NCBI GenBank assembly: GCA_029204225.1
Contig: CM055106.1
Location: forward strand, 9,534,274-9,598,273
Length of the DNA: 64,000 nucleotides
Source: Diphasiastrum complanatum
Taxonomy: Eukaryota; Streptophyta; Lycopodiopsida; Lycopodiales; Lycopodiaceae
Direction: 5' to 3'
Positions within the stretch are counted from its first letter, which is position 1. The number at the start of each line of letters is the position of its first letter. The notes beneath the pieces are model-generated. The model was not told the DNA's origin. It searched no databases and saw only the letters and a list, made by a program, of their open reading frames with translations. The position numbers and the translations under genes are program-made. Positions 44,043 to 56,958 of the stretch are shown here, in pieces.

Positions 44043-47000
44043 GTTAAAATTTACAACTCACAAGATTTCAAATCAGCATAAACAAAAATTAACATACTAA
44101 GCACTCCAAAACCAAAACTCCAACATAGCAAGTTGTATTCTCCAACATTGTACCTCTAGTTATTTTTATGGCAGCTCATGCATGACCAAGGTTGCCACTA
44201 ACGAGACGTGTGCCCCATCGATGTATAATCACTAGCACAACTAGCCCTAGTTTGTTGAATGGACCTTAGACCAAGTGACACAATATATCTACTTTTAATA
44301 TTAACATAAACTAGTTATTGCCTTGTCAAAATTTGTCAAGTATATGATGATTAAGAACCAAAAGTGGACGTGCATATATTGTGGTAAAGCCAATCTTCGT
44401 GCTTTAAGCATTTCCTTTGAACGTCAAATTTTTAAAAACTATTCCAACTTGGTTAAGAGTTTATCCCCATTGACTCAAGATGAGGCCCAAATCCACCGGC
44501 TTGCATGGGGATGGGCCCTAAATTTTTTCAGTCCCTATTGACTTGGGCTGCAATCAAATTGCGGGCCCAGGATTTGAATGACCTCTAGGGCAAGGGTCCA
44601 AAACCTCGATTCCCAAGACTCCTAATGTCACGTCAATGCAATGGACAAGGTGGGGTCAAAGTCCCCACATCGTGTGTGTGGACAAACTACCTTGAATAGG
44701 TACAATATTATTCAAATAATGGGTGGGAATAGGGTTCATTCTTTGGATAGGGGCCCTAAGTCTTCAAACTTTCACACACTTCCTTTTATCTCTATAGTTT
44801 TCACAAACTTATTGGACCAAGTTGACCGCATGGTCTTGCCTTAGGCCAAAAAACAAGTAACCTAAAAGAAGTAATGAATGTCTAGCTAGGTTCATGTCAC
44901 ATGAACATGAACATGGAGTCTCTAGAAAAACCATGGGACACAATTTCCTTGGGGTGCCGTACAGAGGCACTCACAGCCCACAATATGAAGAAAATTTGTC
45001 ATGCATAGTACCTTGGGAATGTGGTGGGCCGTCACTCCAAGAACATGACATATGATGTCACCTCACATCACCCCTATTTTCTAACGTCCAACGGGTCGCG
45101 ACTCGCGAGTCATGCATGGGCCCTGTCACCAAATGTTATTTCGTACTCAATCAACATTCTTTTTTATTCATCTTGGGTTCATTCTTCTAGCTCGATCACC
45201 ACCAACAGCAATAGAAGTCGACGGCCTTAAATGCCACTGTCCACAGCACCCTCGTCCTCGCCCACCTTCATAGAATGAAGGAACAACGAACCGCTCCTTT
45301 TCCACGGGAATCAGCAGCTGGAATTGACACCCGTGCAGGAAAGGTGAAATTCGAAAGGGTACTTCTCAAGACAACGAAAAACAATAGAGTCTAAACTGGG
45401 CATGTTCTGTACAAAGGAGAGCGGAGGACGAGATATGGGTCGGTGCCCAGCAATGACCTAGCTGTAGTTGTAGAACGCATCCGGTTGGTCCAGATCCAGG
45501 ACGAGAATGGTTGGCAGAAGCCTTGCTCGGAAGAACAGCTGCCTGGCCTTCGAATGTCGTAATGGCAGACAAATTCTTCCCTTGGATCGGGTCTTCCGAG
45601 AAGACTATCAGACATATTTTATATTCTTCCATACAGGACTCGCAATTTTATAATGTCTTCTAATGTTATTTTTTAAGGAGTCAAGATAGAAGACCAGTTC
45701 AATGCTTCGATGGGTATATCTTGGACGTTGGGAAAGACGCATTGAAAGTGATGTGCCACCACAAAACTACTCCAACTTTTGTCTACTATAATCAGCGCGA
45801 ATAGTCATTTAGAATGTATTTTTTGTTTATAATAGTTTGGATGCGTTTGCCGATGTACGTGAGCAGTGCAGATTGTGAATATATTAATATGATCACATTG
45901 TCCATGCTTAACACTATTGCCGATTTACGTGCATGTTAGGATGCTGCTACACATGCATGTCGTGATAATCAAGGTGTGCCTCAAAAGTAATGAATATTGT
46001 AAATCACGATAGATGCTCAACTCTTCTTCTCTTGATTGAGAAATTCCAGCACAAGCATTAAATGGAGTCACGTGCATTGTCAAATGTGAACCTTTGCACA
46101 TTGATGTATATTTTAGTAGAGGTTTGGTCAAACATCTTGATTATTTATTCAAGCAAAAGGCTAATAGGTAATGAATGTTATGGACATTGCATGGGACGAG
46201 AAACTTCATAGTTCAAATTGTTGATAGTAGTGTCATGCTTCTCATGATAGGTGAAAACCTTGAGATTATAAAAGAATTGTGACATTCTATGGCATGTAAG
46301 GATGGATTTGTTGACTTTATCATAAATCTAAGTGCTTCTTTAGATAAACTTCATATTTTTCATTGGATTGTACCTCACATAAGCCATCAAAAATTGAGAT
46401 GTAGTTGTATGGATCTATCACAACCTCATTTTCTATATTAGGGAGGAGCTTTGGATTTGTTTTTCAATTTAGTAAACTTCATTTGAAGATTTAAATAGAA
46501 TTCCTTATGGATCACATCATGGCTCAAGTCAATTATACTACAAGGCCTTGCTTAGGCATAAGTGAGAATTTCATTTGTGAATAAAGAATATTTAGATTTC
46601 TTATTGTCTTTGTGTATAAATAAGTTCACATTTGTGTTTGACTTGAACTCATTGATTCCATTTGAACCAAATGAGTTAGTGTCATTTTTGAGATTTTAAA
46701 TAGGTGTAGTGCTATAACCATTTAAAGTCATTGTCTTTTCATAATGACATATTAGCAAGGCTTCAATATACTTTTATATATTATGCATAATGAAATAGAC
46801 ATGTCTTGAAAATCAAAGTCCCACATGATTTTGTGGACAATGCAAGGTTGATTCTAGTTAGTATTAGGCATGGAGGCTCCACAATTTAAACCATGTAGAT
46901 GTGATAATTGAGTGACTGAAAATGTTTTTAAACACTAAGGTTGTAACACAGACACTATAACATATTGTATCTCACTCCCCTATGCACTTATTATACCATA

Positions 47001-47491
47001 ACTAGATCTATAGAAGAATTTGATTTGGCCGCTATTATTTCAATATAAAATGTAGCTCATTCTAGCAAAACTCCCTAACAATGTTTTCAGGAATATTGGC
47101 AAGAATGATGGGAATAACTTGTCAAAACATATCCTTTATGGCCCATAAAGTGAATTTCAACACTTGAAATTGCTATTGCATTTTATAATCAAGCATATTT
47201 CTTGAACCTTATTCTAAAATTTTGGATTCCTAAGAATTTTTGTGAGATTACCATTTATATACAACATGAAGGCTTCACTATTGTTAGAGGATTCTAGCAA
47301 AGGTCCTTCTAACCGATTCCAGTGCATAAAGGTTATCAGAAAGAGGAATCGAGCCGCCAACTACAATGGAGAGTGTCGACAGGTCATCAACAAAGGAGCT
47401 CCAGAACCTAAATACACTAGGAGCGCCAATACCAAAGGAGTCAACAAGTAGCAGACCGGCCAACAAGTGGAAACAAAGCTCGGAACTATAA
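44043..47491. other. No gene recognised
   Basis: 3.4 kb without a recognised coding region. An LTR may begin at 44043. Minus-strand frames at 45366-45632 are open in two readings but lack known motifs. A perfect 12-bp palindrome, GACTCGCGAGTC, lies at 45100-45111 in an otherwise AT-rich area. Confidence 0.4.
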
Positions 47492-47689
47492 TGTCAGACA
47501 CCCATAGAAGGTGCATTGTACTCATAAGCCTATGGCATGAGAATTAGTGGTAGATCTACTCTCAAATGGGCCCAAAGTGAAACGGGACCCAAGTAGCTAG
47601 AATGTAATTTGGTTTAAATGTTTTTGTAAAGTCAAGTTCTTAAGGCACATGGTTTTGGGTGAACCAAAAACCCTAACCCTAGGAATGTC

Positions 47690-47696
47690 TATAAAA
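47690..47696 (+). promoter_or_regulatory. TATA box within the LTR
   Basis: TATAAAA in the context GTCTATAAAAGGC. Confidence 0.5.
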
Positions 47697-47743
47697 GGCA
47701 TGTGACACCATTTTGTAAACACTTTTCATTTAAGAAGAATAGA

Positions 47744-47906
<163 letters not shown>

Positions 47907-48497
47907 CTCCTCCTTCCTATCTCGTGCTTGCTTGCAAAGCCCTCCTTTTTTCTTTGTGTGTGATTTTTGTGAATAATGAATGCTTGTATTGTTTTTGTTA
48001 ATCATGCTATCACAATCACAAATGATCCTTAGCACTTGCATTCATCCACTAGTTTCAAAACTAATCCATAAAATCCACACACATGCAAAATAGGTGCTAG
48101 AAATATATCTTGGATTGATCATTAAGATCCATAGGTAGGATCTCCTTCATTGTTCACCTCTATTGAGGAGAAGATCTAGTGACAAGGATGCCTAGATAAA
48201 TCCAAAAGAAACCAACATCCAAGAAAGGATCCAAACCAATCAAGAAAACCCAAAAAGAAGAAGATAGAAGGAGGAATCTCACCCCAAGATCTAAGCCATT
48301 CCACTTTTAGATCTCACACTAAGCTTGAAAACCTTAGTAGGCTTAGATCCCAATTCCCATTTCATTGTTTACCCTCTCCCCATTGGATAGAAACTCGTTA
48401 CTAAACACAACTACTCACCCAGTTGGAGATCCAAAACTCCTTTTTTGCTCTAGATCCATCCGATTCGGGAGGCATGAAGATGGTCCAACATTTTTTT

Positions 48498-48519
48498 TGG
48501 CGCCGATGTTGCCGGGGGG
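48498..48519 (+). other. Primer binding site, tRNA-Asp type
   Basis: TGGCGCCG then TTGCCGGGG, with two extra bases between; the complement of the plant tRNA-Asp 3' end is TGGCGCCGTTGCCGGGGA. Confidence 0.7.
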
Positions 48520-49571
48520 AGATGGTGCTAAATGGTTGTAGGAGTGGATTTTCTTCCTTTTTGAGAGGTTTATTACTCGATCTAGTGGATTTTTTTTATT
48601 TCTATAATTTTAATTACTCATTACTTTTTTATAGAGGAGAACAGACATTGATGCACTGTCTGTCATCTCGAAGAGTAATGTTTATTACTCGCCTACCCTG
48701 ATTATTACTCGTCTTGCAAAATCTCAAGATTGATTTTCACAATTTGTTTACTCGCTCTCTTTACAGGGCTCTCTACATAGTCAGATCTCTCATCAGACAA
48801 CTCGGCAAAAATTAAGACTATTACTCGCTGACTTTATTTTTTTCATTTTTTGTGCATCTTATTACTCACCGTTAGTACAATATGCTCAGAGACTTCAGAT
48901 CTAGCATTCTGTAGCTCGAAAATAATAAGATATTACTCGTCTATATCTTGCCAATTCAAATGGTCCATCATTTTCAAATTTCTCATTTTTCTCTTATTAC
49001 TTGCCAACTTTAATTTTTTACAGTTTTTCCAATAATATTACTCGCCATCAATACAGTAGCAAGTACAGCACTTGATCCACCATATACCAGACCAACGAGT
49101 AACGATATGACATTTTGATTTATTACTCACCAACAACTCATCTTTACTCGCCCATTCCAGAGTGTGTTCTGATCATCAATCATAGTCCATAGGCAGCTCG
49201 ACGAATAATTAGCTATTACTTGACTATTACTCGCCATTACCTATTATTTGCCATTAGAGAAATTAAAAAAAAAAATTGGAATAGATCTGAGTGACTAACC
49301 ATCAGAATCCATTCGCCTTTTCTGACTTTTTCTGATTGACGTTTTGTTTCAAAACAACTTTTTTCACCTCCATCTAATCTTTGTTTGATCCTGATCTGAT
49401 TTTAATTTCACTTCGGTTTTAATCTACATCTTAATCCATCATCTGATCACCATATAATAGAAAATATCTACAAAAATATCTGAGAGAAAAAGAAAAACAA
49501 AAAAGAACAAAAAATAGCCACACCCTCCATTTTAGTGTATGCATCTCATATACGGTAGGAGATTATCATCC
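48520..49571 (+). other. Gypsy leader with recurrent TTACTCG words
   Basis: No coding frame. TATTACTCG(C/T) and one-base variants occur roughly fifteen times between 48565 and 49250, always in the same orientation and irregularly spaced. Confidence 0.7.
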
Positions 49572-51180
49572 ATGGATCCTCCTGATCTTGAGAAATTTGT
49601 TAACGTACCAACCGAAATACATCCCAAAAATGTTGATGTAGATCCACCACCGATGGATAATCCTAGGCCATTCATACCTCATGTCATTAGGAACTTTCCT
49701 AAAATTGACCTTCCAAGATTTGATGGAAAGGGAGATCCACGACGATTCTTGCAGATTTACACCCAAGTGTGTAAAGCCTATGGAGACGATAGCCCGCGCA
49801 AGAGCTGTTAAGATACTTCACTCTATGCCTAATCAGAATTGTAAAGGATTGGTAATTCAACTTGGAGAAAAATGAACAAGAACATTGGAATATCTTACAA
49901 GACAAGTTCATCACACATTTCCAAATGACCCACTTTCTTTCTAATCCCTTCCTGCAATTAGGATGTATCCGCATAAACAAGAAGAATGAGTCCTTACATG
50001 ATTATATAGAAAGAATCAAGAGATTGCACAGAGGTTGCAACCTTGAGGGTGTCCCAGACCATAGCATCCTGACATGGTTCATGGCAGGACTACCCAAGGT
50101 TAAAAGCTGAAGAGAAGGCACAAGTTTGTCTCTTTTCAAGCCGCTTGTGCAAATGCCATCAAGAGAGTCGACGATAGTGAAAGCACTAGTTTAGACTCTG
50201 ATAACTCAGACCATGAGAGAAGACGTTGAAAAGAGCGAAGAGCCAAACTAAGGAGAAGCTGCAGGATGATGCTTCCACTTCTATGGCCAATAGCATAGAC
50301 ACGATCATATCCGCCATAGGGAAGTTGCACACACAGAGCAATGAGCAATTTAGAAAGCTCTCCACTGACCTTACCACAGCTATAGGCCAAAAGCTGAAAG
50401 GATTGCAATCCTAGAAGAGATTCCACTTGGTGTCCACACTACGTAGGCAATCACATAGGAAATGAGTGCCCAAAGTTGCGAAAAAAGGTTAGAGCGGCCC
50501 GCACAATATTTTCATATCTGCAATATGAGCAACCACGATACTACTGACTACCGATACAACCTACTGAACCAAGCTGCATGCCTAGCACCAAATTTTGCCC
50601 TGTTGGCACAATGACAAGGTGCTTACCCCAACCGCCGTCTAGACTTGCTCTACCATCCATTCCCCCCCAGAACCTTAGAAATAGTAGTGAGAAACTCGCA
50701 ACCAGATGCCCAACAATTGAATATGGTTGAAGTGACCAAAGAACCCTACTATCTCAAGGATGAAGCATCGGATTCTGTCCTAGTGCATTTCATAGATGGA
50801 GTGAACAATGATTTGACACCAATCTACGCAAACTAGTTTCGTGGTATCAAAATCAAAGCTCCCATTAAATGTTATGGGTGTGGAGAGAATCATAGAATTG
50901 CTGAGTGTCCTAACAAGCCGCAAGATAATTTTGTGTCACTTTATTGTGATTGTGAGTATGGGCAGTGTCACCCAATACCTAATGTGTCCAATGAGAAAAG
51001 AGAAACAAGGAGAGGTTTATGCCCCACTGCACCTAATGAGTGTGGTAGGAGAACGCAAGGCATCTACAATGTCTGTATTAAATTTTGCTACAACATATGG
51101 GCGAAAATGGAAAGCTACAAGTGTCGCAAATTTCGCAAACTTTGGTGAAAATTATTGGACCGAGGGTGATGGGTTTTTCA
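49572..51180 (+). pseudogene. Ty3/gypsy gag, decayed
   Basis: ATG 49572 opens MDPPDLEKFVNV; IDLPRFDGKGDPRRFLQIY and LHDYIERIKRLHRGC match the gag at 29881 region by region. A shift lies near 49790 and stops near 50110. A zinc knuckle CYGCGENHRIAEC is at about 50877-50915. After the knuckle the frame loses similarity and no protease follows. Confidence 0.75.
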
Positions 51181-51229
51181 ATCTGGATAAAATGTGAATA
51201 GTATCGGAAATTTCGTAAATTTCGCAAAA

Positions 51230-52142
51230 ATGAACTTCACTATGTTCATAAAAAATTAGTCATAGTAGCGCTTCACTCTTGAGCCATTTACTCGAGTATC
51301 AAGTATATGTCCTTCAAGATCGGCTAACTGAAGTGATCCATTATTAAAAACTTCTATGACTTTGTAAGGTCCCATCCATCTAGTATGTAATTTCCCAGGA
51401 AACAACATGTGTCTGTTATCATACAAAAGCACATAGTCCCCTCGTTAATTTATTTATTTTAATAGATTGATAAAAAAAAAAGTTTTTTTTATTCTGAACT
51501 CATTCAATCTCAATTAATGAAAGACGATGATCCTCTTGTAGTTCTTAATATAATAAAATCCATTAGGAACTTATGATCTCCTATATAGATTGTAACTTGG
51601 GACAATTCTCCTATTGGTGATCTTCAAGTTGCATTAGCTAACGTTAAATGTCTTAATGTCAGTGCTATTCTATGGTGAATGCCTAATTCGTACGCTGTTT
51701 TTTCAGTCATTATGTTTATGCTAGATCCGGAATCTATGGGCACACTATCTAAGATGCAGCCATTGATTACTACTTGAATCTCTGGTTGACCTTTATCACC
51801 GTAGTTAACTAATCCTACATTGACTAATGGTAACTTCGCTTTTCTTTTCTTTTTCCTTTGCAAAAATTGCTTAATTTTTTTCTTATAATACTGATTATCC
51901 TCTAATAACTGTTTAAAAGTTATGTTGGGCATTCTGGAGACAAGGTCTTCTACTATATCATATGAACGGGTTCTAAGTAGCGATAGATCTCTAGGTATCT
52001 CGCTACTTATAACTGGATCTGAAAATGTTACTTTCTTAACTTTTCTAGTTTCTTCGTCTAAAAGCTTTTTAGCTTCTGAACTAATATCAACATCATAATA
52101 TTTTTTAGTAGGCCTATCAAGGTCTAATTCTTTACTATTAAA
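51230..52142 (-). pseudogene. Gypsy protease joined to integrase C-terminus
   Basis: From 52142 downward an open frame (DLDRPTKKYYDVDISSE, then RMPNITFKQLLEDN) leads to an aspartic protease, VPIDSGSSINIMTEKTAYEL. After a short AT-rich junction near 51430-51560 comes the C-terminal end of a gypsy integrase: VLLYDNRHMLFPGKL, RWMGPYKVIEVF and VNGSRVKRYY, ending TAG near 51255. Reverse transcriptase, RNase H and the integrase core are deleted. Its upstream part is cut by the LTR at 52143. Confidence 0.8.
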
Positions 52143-52404
52143 TGTTAGAAATCAATGATAAACTTTATTGTTACTATTTACGATGTACATTGATGTTGAC
52201 AGTTGTGACCAGCTGTCATTAGCCGCAGGCTAGTCTATTAGTCTACTCGTAGGTTTTCTCTCTCTATCAGGGTTCAGAGTTTAGTTGTACATTTAACATT
52301 CTGTATGTGTTAGTGTGATAGAGTGATAGTGCGTGTTCTTCTTCCGCGTTCTTGTGGTGATTGCTTATGGTGAATGCTTGATGTTGCATATCTAATTCTT
52401 GACA
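52143..52404 (+). repeat. LTR of the 23419-type copia
   Basis: TGTTAGAAATCAATG to TTCTTGACA, 262 bp, longer than its relatives at 23419 and 25081 by small insertions. It is inserted in the gypsy frame that ends at 52142. Confidence 0.85.
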
Positions 52405-52417
52405 TGGTATCAGAGCA
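52405..52417 (+). other. Primer binding site
   Basis: TGGTATCAGAGCA, the intact form of the degenerate sites at 23653 and 24270. Confidence 0.85.
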
Positions 52418-52790
52418 GCGATAGTCCTGCGTGCCTGATTGTGGATACAACTTGTCACAGGCTCCGCAATGAAGTGAGAAAGTCCTTCATAGGAGGTGAA
52501 AGCTTGGAGAGACAAAAACGGCTAGAAGAAATTCTTCTTTGGTGTATTTTGCAAGGTTTGAAGCTCAGAATCATCAGTGGGGAACGAAGACACAGTCCCG
52601 GAGGCATCAGAAAGGCAAGGGCAGTATTAGACAGATTGATAACATGCTGAGTGGGGGGAGATTTTCTTTTACAATACTTTCTAGTTGTTGTGAAAAGTGC
52701 CATTTGTGTGAAAAGTGCCATTTATGTGAGAAGTTTGCCAAGAAATCTCTCATTTGTCTATTTGGGGTACCGAAAATCACACTAGACAGT
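52418..52790 (+). other. Leader of the 23419-type copia
   Basis: Contains the third copy of the small conserved frame (TCHRLRNEVRKSF, RRHSPGGIRKARA). It ends in a short duplicated phrase GAAAAGTGCCATTTGTGTG near 52691-52730. No gag follows. Confidence 0.7.
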
Positions 52791-52980
52791 GTCTAGTACT
52801 GCCATTCAGAGTTAGGCGGCTTCATACTCATCACATTGCTTATCTCTATCTTTTGAACGATCACACATTTCAAAATCTCTGCAAAAAGGAGGCGGCGTAG
52901 CAGCCGCGCCGAAGTGGGAAATCTAGAATACTACCTCTGAAAGTTCTTATATTCCCTCTACTTTTCATCTTTCTCATACC

Positions 52981-53214
52981 AATATCGGATCGACGCACCA
53001 AAGGTAAGAAAAATCTTGAATAGTCATACATCCGCGCATCATACAGATATATAGCATATCCGTAGCAATATCGGATCCACATGCCAAAGGTAAAGAAAAT
53101 ACTGAGCAGTTTGCGCGTCATATCGATATCGCATACCCGTATCAATATCGAATCCATGCGTGCGAGCTAAAGAGAATCCCGAGCAGTCGCGCACCCGCGT
53201 GTTGTACCGATATC
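52981..53214. repeat. Tandem array of three palindromic modules (I, J, K)
   Basis: Starts at 52981, 53067 and 53144, each opening AATATCG(G/A)ATC and closing near GATATC or a variant. Unlike A-H, their interiors are similar to each other (GTAAGAAAAATCTTGAATAG, GTAAAGAAAATACTGAGCAG), so they arose by tandem duplication. They end 71 bp before a copia gag ATG. Confidence 0.75.
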
Positions 53215-53284
53215 AGGTGTACAACCAAAAATTTACAGTTCTGTGGTGTGATAAATTTTTTGATCCAGACTCATCTATCCAGTA

Positions 53285-54800
53285 ATGGCAACTCTAAGCG
53301 AGAGTGTCCTTAATGAGTCAAGCAAATTGGAAGGTGCCGACAACTATGCAGTTTGAAAATTCAAACTGAAGAACATTTTGATGGAAAAAGAGCTATGGGA
53401 GATCGTGACAGGTGAAGAGACAAGGCCAGTGATTGAAGAAGATCAGCGGACATTTGATAAGAGAAAACGGAAAGCCTAGAATATCATCAACTTATCAGTT
53501 AGAGATGCAATTATTCCCTATATTTCAGATTCAGAAGGACCAAAAGAAGTGTGGGATACATTGAAGGCATTGTTTGAAATGACAAATACATTTCTAAAGA
53601 CGAAGTTGCATACATTGCGGATGGATGATGGTGCAACTATTGTCGATCACATACTGAAGATCAAAGAGATCTGTGACCAATTAGCAGCAGTTGGAGAGCG
53701 AGTACAAGATTGTGAGATCGTGCAATTGACATTGAATAGTCTGAGTGAGTCACATCAGATGTTTGTGACGAGTATAGCCACAAGAGAAAAAATTCCAACC
53801 TATGAAGACCTAGGTGGATTGCTTTTGCAAGAAGGGAAACGTCAAGAGAACTTGAATCATTGTAACAGGAGCTATGATCAAGCTCTTGCAGTTAGAGGAC
53901 GAGGTGGAAGATTTGGCCGTGGAAGGTATCAATTGAGAGGAGGAAACTCAAGTCGGGGATCATTTCAACAATTTCATGAGCAAGTCAATGATAGTTTGAA
54001 TCGAGGCAATTGGAATCAAGGCTGAGGTCAAGGACGCGACTATTCAAGACAAAATAAACCTGAAATGGTAGGTACTGCAACAAACTTGGCCCGAACAAAG
54101 AAAAGGCAAATGGCAAGCGGGCAATTATGCTGATCAACATCAATTTGATGACTATTTTTATGAAGACAATTATGCTAATCAACATCAATACGATCATGAT
54201 CAATATGAAAAAGATATAGGTGAGAATTCAAACTTGTTCATTACAACATTAATGACAAGTGATGAATCTAAGGATACCTGGTACATTGATAGTGGTGCAT
54301 CCAAGCACATGACTTCAAGGAAAGAGTGGTTTTCAGAACTCAAGGAAACTCACAATGGTGATGAAGTTGGACAAGCTGATGACAAATTGCTATCTGTTAA
54401 AGGAGTTGGAGTGGTACTAGTGAAGTTAGCCAGCGGGAAGATAAAAGCGGATAAGCAATGTGCAATATGTATCTGGCATAGCTAACAATCTACTATCTGT
54501 TGGTCAACAACTCAAGGTTGAGTTTGACAGCGACAAATGTCTTGTCAAAGACATCAAGAATCACTACAAAGTGATTGCTACAGGAGCTAGAGTCACTAGG
54601 AATTGACTCTATAAATTGAATGCGAGATCTTTTACTCAAAGTAACTTTTATAATCACATACCTTGACCAAATCGTTTCACCATTAGTGTTCCTGGATGCC
54701 AATTTACCCAAATATCTTTGGATAACCAGATATGTTGCTGTAGTATTCATTGTGAATATTACACATCACAAACCATTCATCAACTTACATACACTTATTA
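53285..54800 (+). pseudogene. Copia gag, protease and integrase fragments
   Basis: MATLSESVLNESSKLEGADN then a TGA (about 53356) where gag has Trp, a TAG near 53478, and a good UBN2 stretch 53549-54022 (EVWDTLKALFEM, TLNSLSESHQMFVTS) with an RG-rich tail RGRGGRFGRGRYQLRGG in place of a knuckle. The protease is WYIDSGASKHMTSRKEW near 54280. The pre-integrase part NNLLSVGQQLKVEF follows; then a deletion jumps to the end of the integrase core (DANLPKYLW near 54690). RT and RNase H are missing. No LTR was identified to the left. Confidence 0.82.
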
Positions 54801-54906
54801 TATAAAAGAAGAGATTATTCTCTCTCTTGGGGAATGATCAAATCTTTTATACTGCTTAATTCATTTATTTTGTAAAAATCTATAACGACTAGACCGCCAC
54901 ATAATT
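54730..54906 (+). repeat. 3' part of a gypsy LTR
   Basis: Sequence before the tRNA-Asp primer site; contains TATATAAAAG near 54800. The left part is lost at the junction with the copia integrase fragment. Confidence 0.5.
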
Positions 54907-54924
54907 TGGCGCCGTTGTCGGGGA
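54907..54924 (+). other. Primer binding site, tRNA-Asp type
   Basis: TGGCGCCGTTGTCGGGGA, one base from the perfect complement of plant tRNA-Asp. Confidence 0.85.
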
Positions 54925-55755
54925 GATGAATTTCATCTTTAGTAATATCTTTAAGTGTATTAAGTCTACGAATCTTTCTCATGTAACGCGTGCCAAGAAC
55001 ACACTCTCAGGCAACTATTGAACAGAAACGTTTAGAGCGTGCACAGTGATTAAAAGCATATAGGAAATCTAGAGATTTGTACCTGCAGATTCTGCATGAT
55101 TTGCCAGTTAGAGCAAGAATAACACTTAAAGTGTCTAACGATCTTCTAAACGCTACTACAGCATTTGTGGATTCATTTGAGAAAAAGTCCGTTAAAATAC
55201 CAAGTTCTACAGACTTATCAGAATCAAATTCATTTGATTCCACTATGGCGAACCCAGCGCCACCCACATCTACTAAAATCAGATACGATTTCTTTAAGAG
55301 ATCATCATTTGAAGATGCAGATAGTTATTTGTCTCAGTTTGAATCTATTACTATAGCAAATAAAGAACATACAGATGAGGACAAAGTTAGGATTTTGCCA
55401 GGTCTTCTACGAAAGCAGGCTAGGATTTGGTATAGTTAATTAGTACCTGAAACGGTTAATATTTGGAACACTTTAAAAGCAACATTCCTTAAGCAATTTA
55501 GGGAGATAGGATCCTCCACTAGATTGTTGGCTCGGCTTAATGCTGTTGAGAAGAAGCCAAAGGAATCACTTAGAAAGTATACTCATAGAGTTAAGAATTT
55601 AAAAGGAAAGTTAGGAGCCCAGTATCCGGTTCCTATGCAAAATGAATGGTTCTTGGGTGGCTTTCCTAAGAAAATGGATCGATATTGTTGATAGGGATTG
55701 ATGACCTCTTTGGAAGATGTCATTGCCTCTGCTGCTCTTCAGATATCAGTAAGCA
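54925..55755 (+). pseudogene. Ty3/gypsy gag, truncated
   Basis: Capsid-like region: YDFFKRSSFEDADSYLSQFE, KQARIWYS then a TAA (about 55437), and WNTLKATFLKQFREIG, KESLRKYTHRVKNL. Ends with NEWFLGGFPKKMDRYC and stops near 55690. No knuckle or pol follows. Confidence 0.78.
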
Positions 55756-56670
55756 ATCAGATTAGATAACAACTAGCAAATAGATTCATGAAACAGAATC
55801 GAATTGGCTAATGATCCCTCTTAATCAAACACACAGAATTAGTTCTTATCACAGTAAACGAACAAAATAGAGCATCAAACAGATTCATTATCTGAACACA
55901 TAGCTCATTTAGAATTGAAAGAAATTTTGCTTTATGGTTATGCTTAACAGCTTCGGCTTATTCTCTGCACATGTTAGTTAGAATTGTCGCTCTCTGGTGA
56001 TGCTTGAAAATCCACATTAGAGTAACTGGAATTCAGTAAGACATGAGAAATATGTGTGACGTAGAAAGAGAAGTATCACAAACAGGTACAGATCATACAA
56101 AGTGTATTTGCTCAATTGATAAGAAGTAATGTTGTAAAAGATGACAGAGGGAAAGAATGCTCAAGCTTATAGAAACTGGCTCTCTCCTCTCTCTATTGAT
56201 ACTCAAATCTGTGCGTGTATACAATGGCACGAAGTGTTGTCCTTATAGGAACGATCACCAGCCTCAATGTCGTTTACCAACTGTTAAGATGTCGGTTGAG
56301 ATCCGCTAATGCGTCTCTGTAGAACATCGCACAAAACGTCGCGAGTTCTAACCTAATGTGAGTTTACAGAGTGCAAATAGGCCTTTACATGAATTTAGGC
56401 ACTATAGCACATTTACATGTATAAAAAATAAAGTTTTTTGCAATATAAAACAATAACTTTGAATAATGTGGGATCACGAGGCTCCACACATATGGCATTC
56501 TTCATTACTATACTTACTCGTTGGGTTGGGTTTCCCTAGCCAGATGTATTTCATATTGATTGATGTGCTCTGAAGGTACTGTGCATGACAAATATCAGAT
56601 ATTGCAAAAACATTGTTTGAAATGGAACTCGTGATGTCAAGAAGTACAAAAGCTTTAGCAAGACTCCAAT
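55756..56670. other. No gene recognised
   Basis: Unassigned sequence between the gypsy gag and the SWIM-gene flank. Confidence 0.4.
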
Positions 56671-56897
56671 AACCAAAATGTATTTAGTCGTTGGATTCGA
56701 TGTCTGTGCAACAAAATAGAAACCAAATCACTCATTTACACGTAAAGACTCCTACATCTACTTTAGACCCATTAAAAAAGTGGAACTGGAATTCCAATAT
56801 CCGATAGTGTATGCAGTCGTATGATATGATGTCTGTGGAATAAAATTGATACCATTCTATCACAGGAATGAAAAGACTTCTACATCTACTTTAGACC
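56671..56897. repeat. Imperfect tandem duplication of about 130 bp
   Basis: The phrase TCTACTTTAGACCC recurs at about 56757 and 56883, with TTAGTCG(T)TGGATTCGATGTCTGTG matched by CAGTCGTATGATATGATGTCTGTG. The copies are diverged. Confidence 0.6.
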
Positions 56898-56958
56898 CCT
56901 ACATGGCAGAGAAAAAATATGAAATAGCTCTTCGTAGCTGATAATTGGTTGGTGTATG
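56886..56958 (-). pseudogene. Continuation of the SWIM gene beyond the copia insertion
   Basis: With the element and one target copy removed, the frame of the SWIM gene at 63665-64000 continues here (QPIISYEELFHIFSLP) for 22 codons to a TAG at 56888-56886. This indicates that the copia split the exon. Confidence 0.6.

Noticed and set aside
52870-53157. Tyr/Arg-rich minus-strand frame
   Set aside because: It lies within the tandem modules I-K and reflects their repeats.
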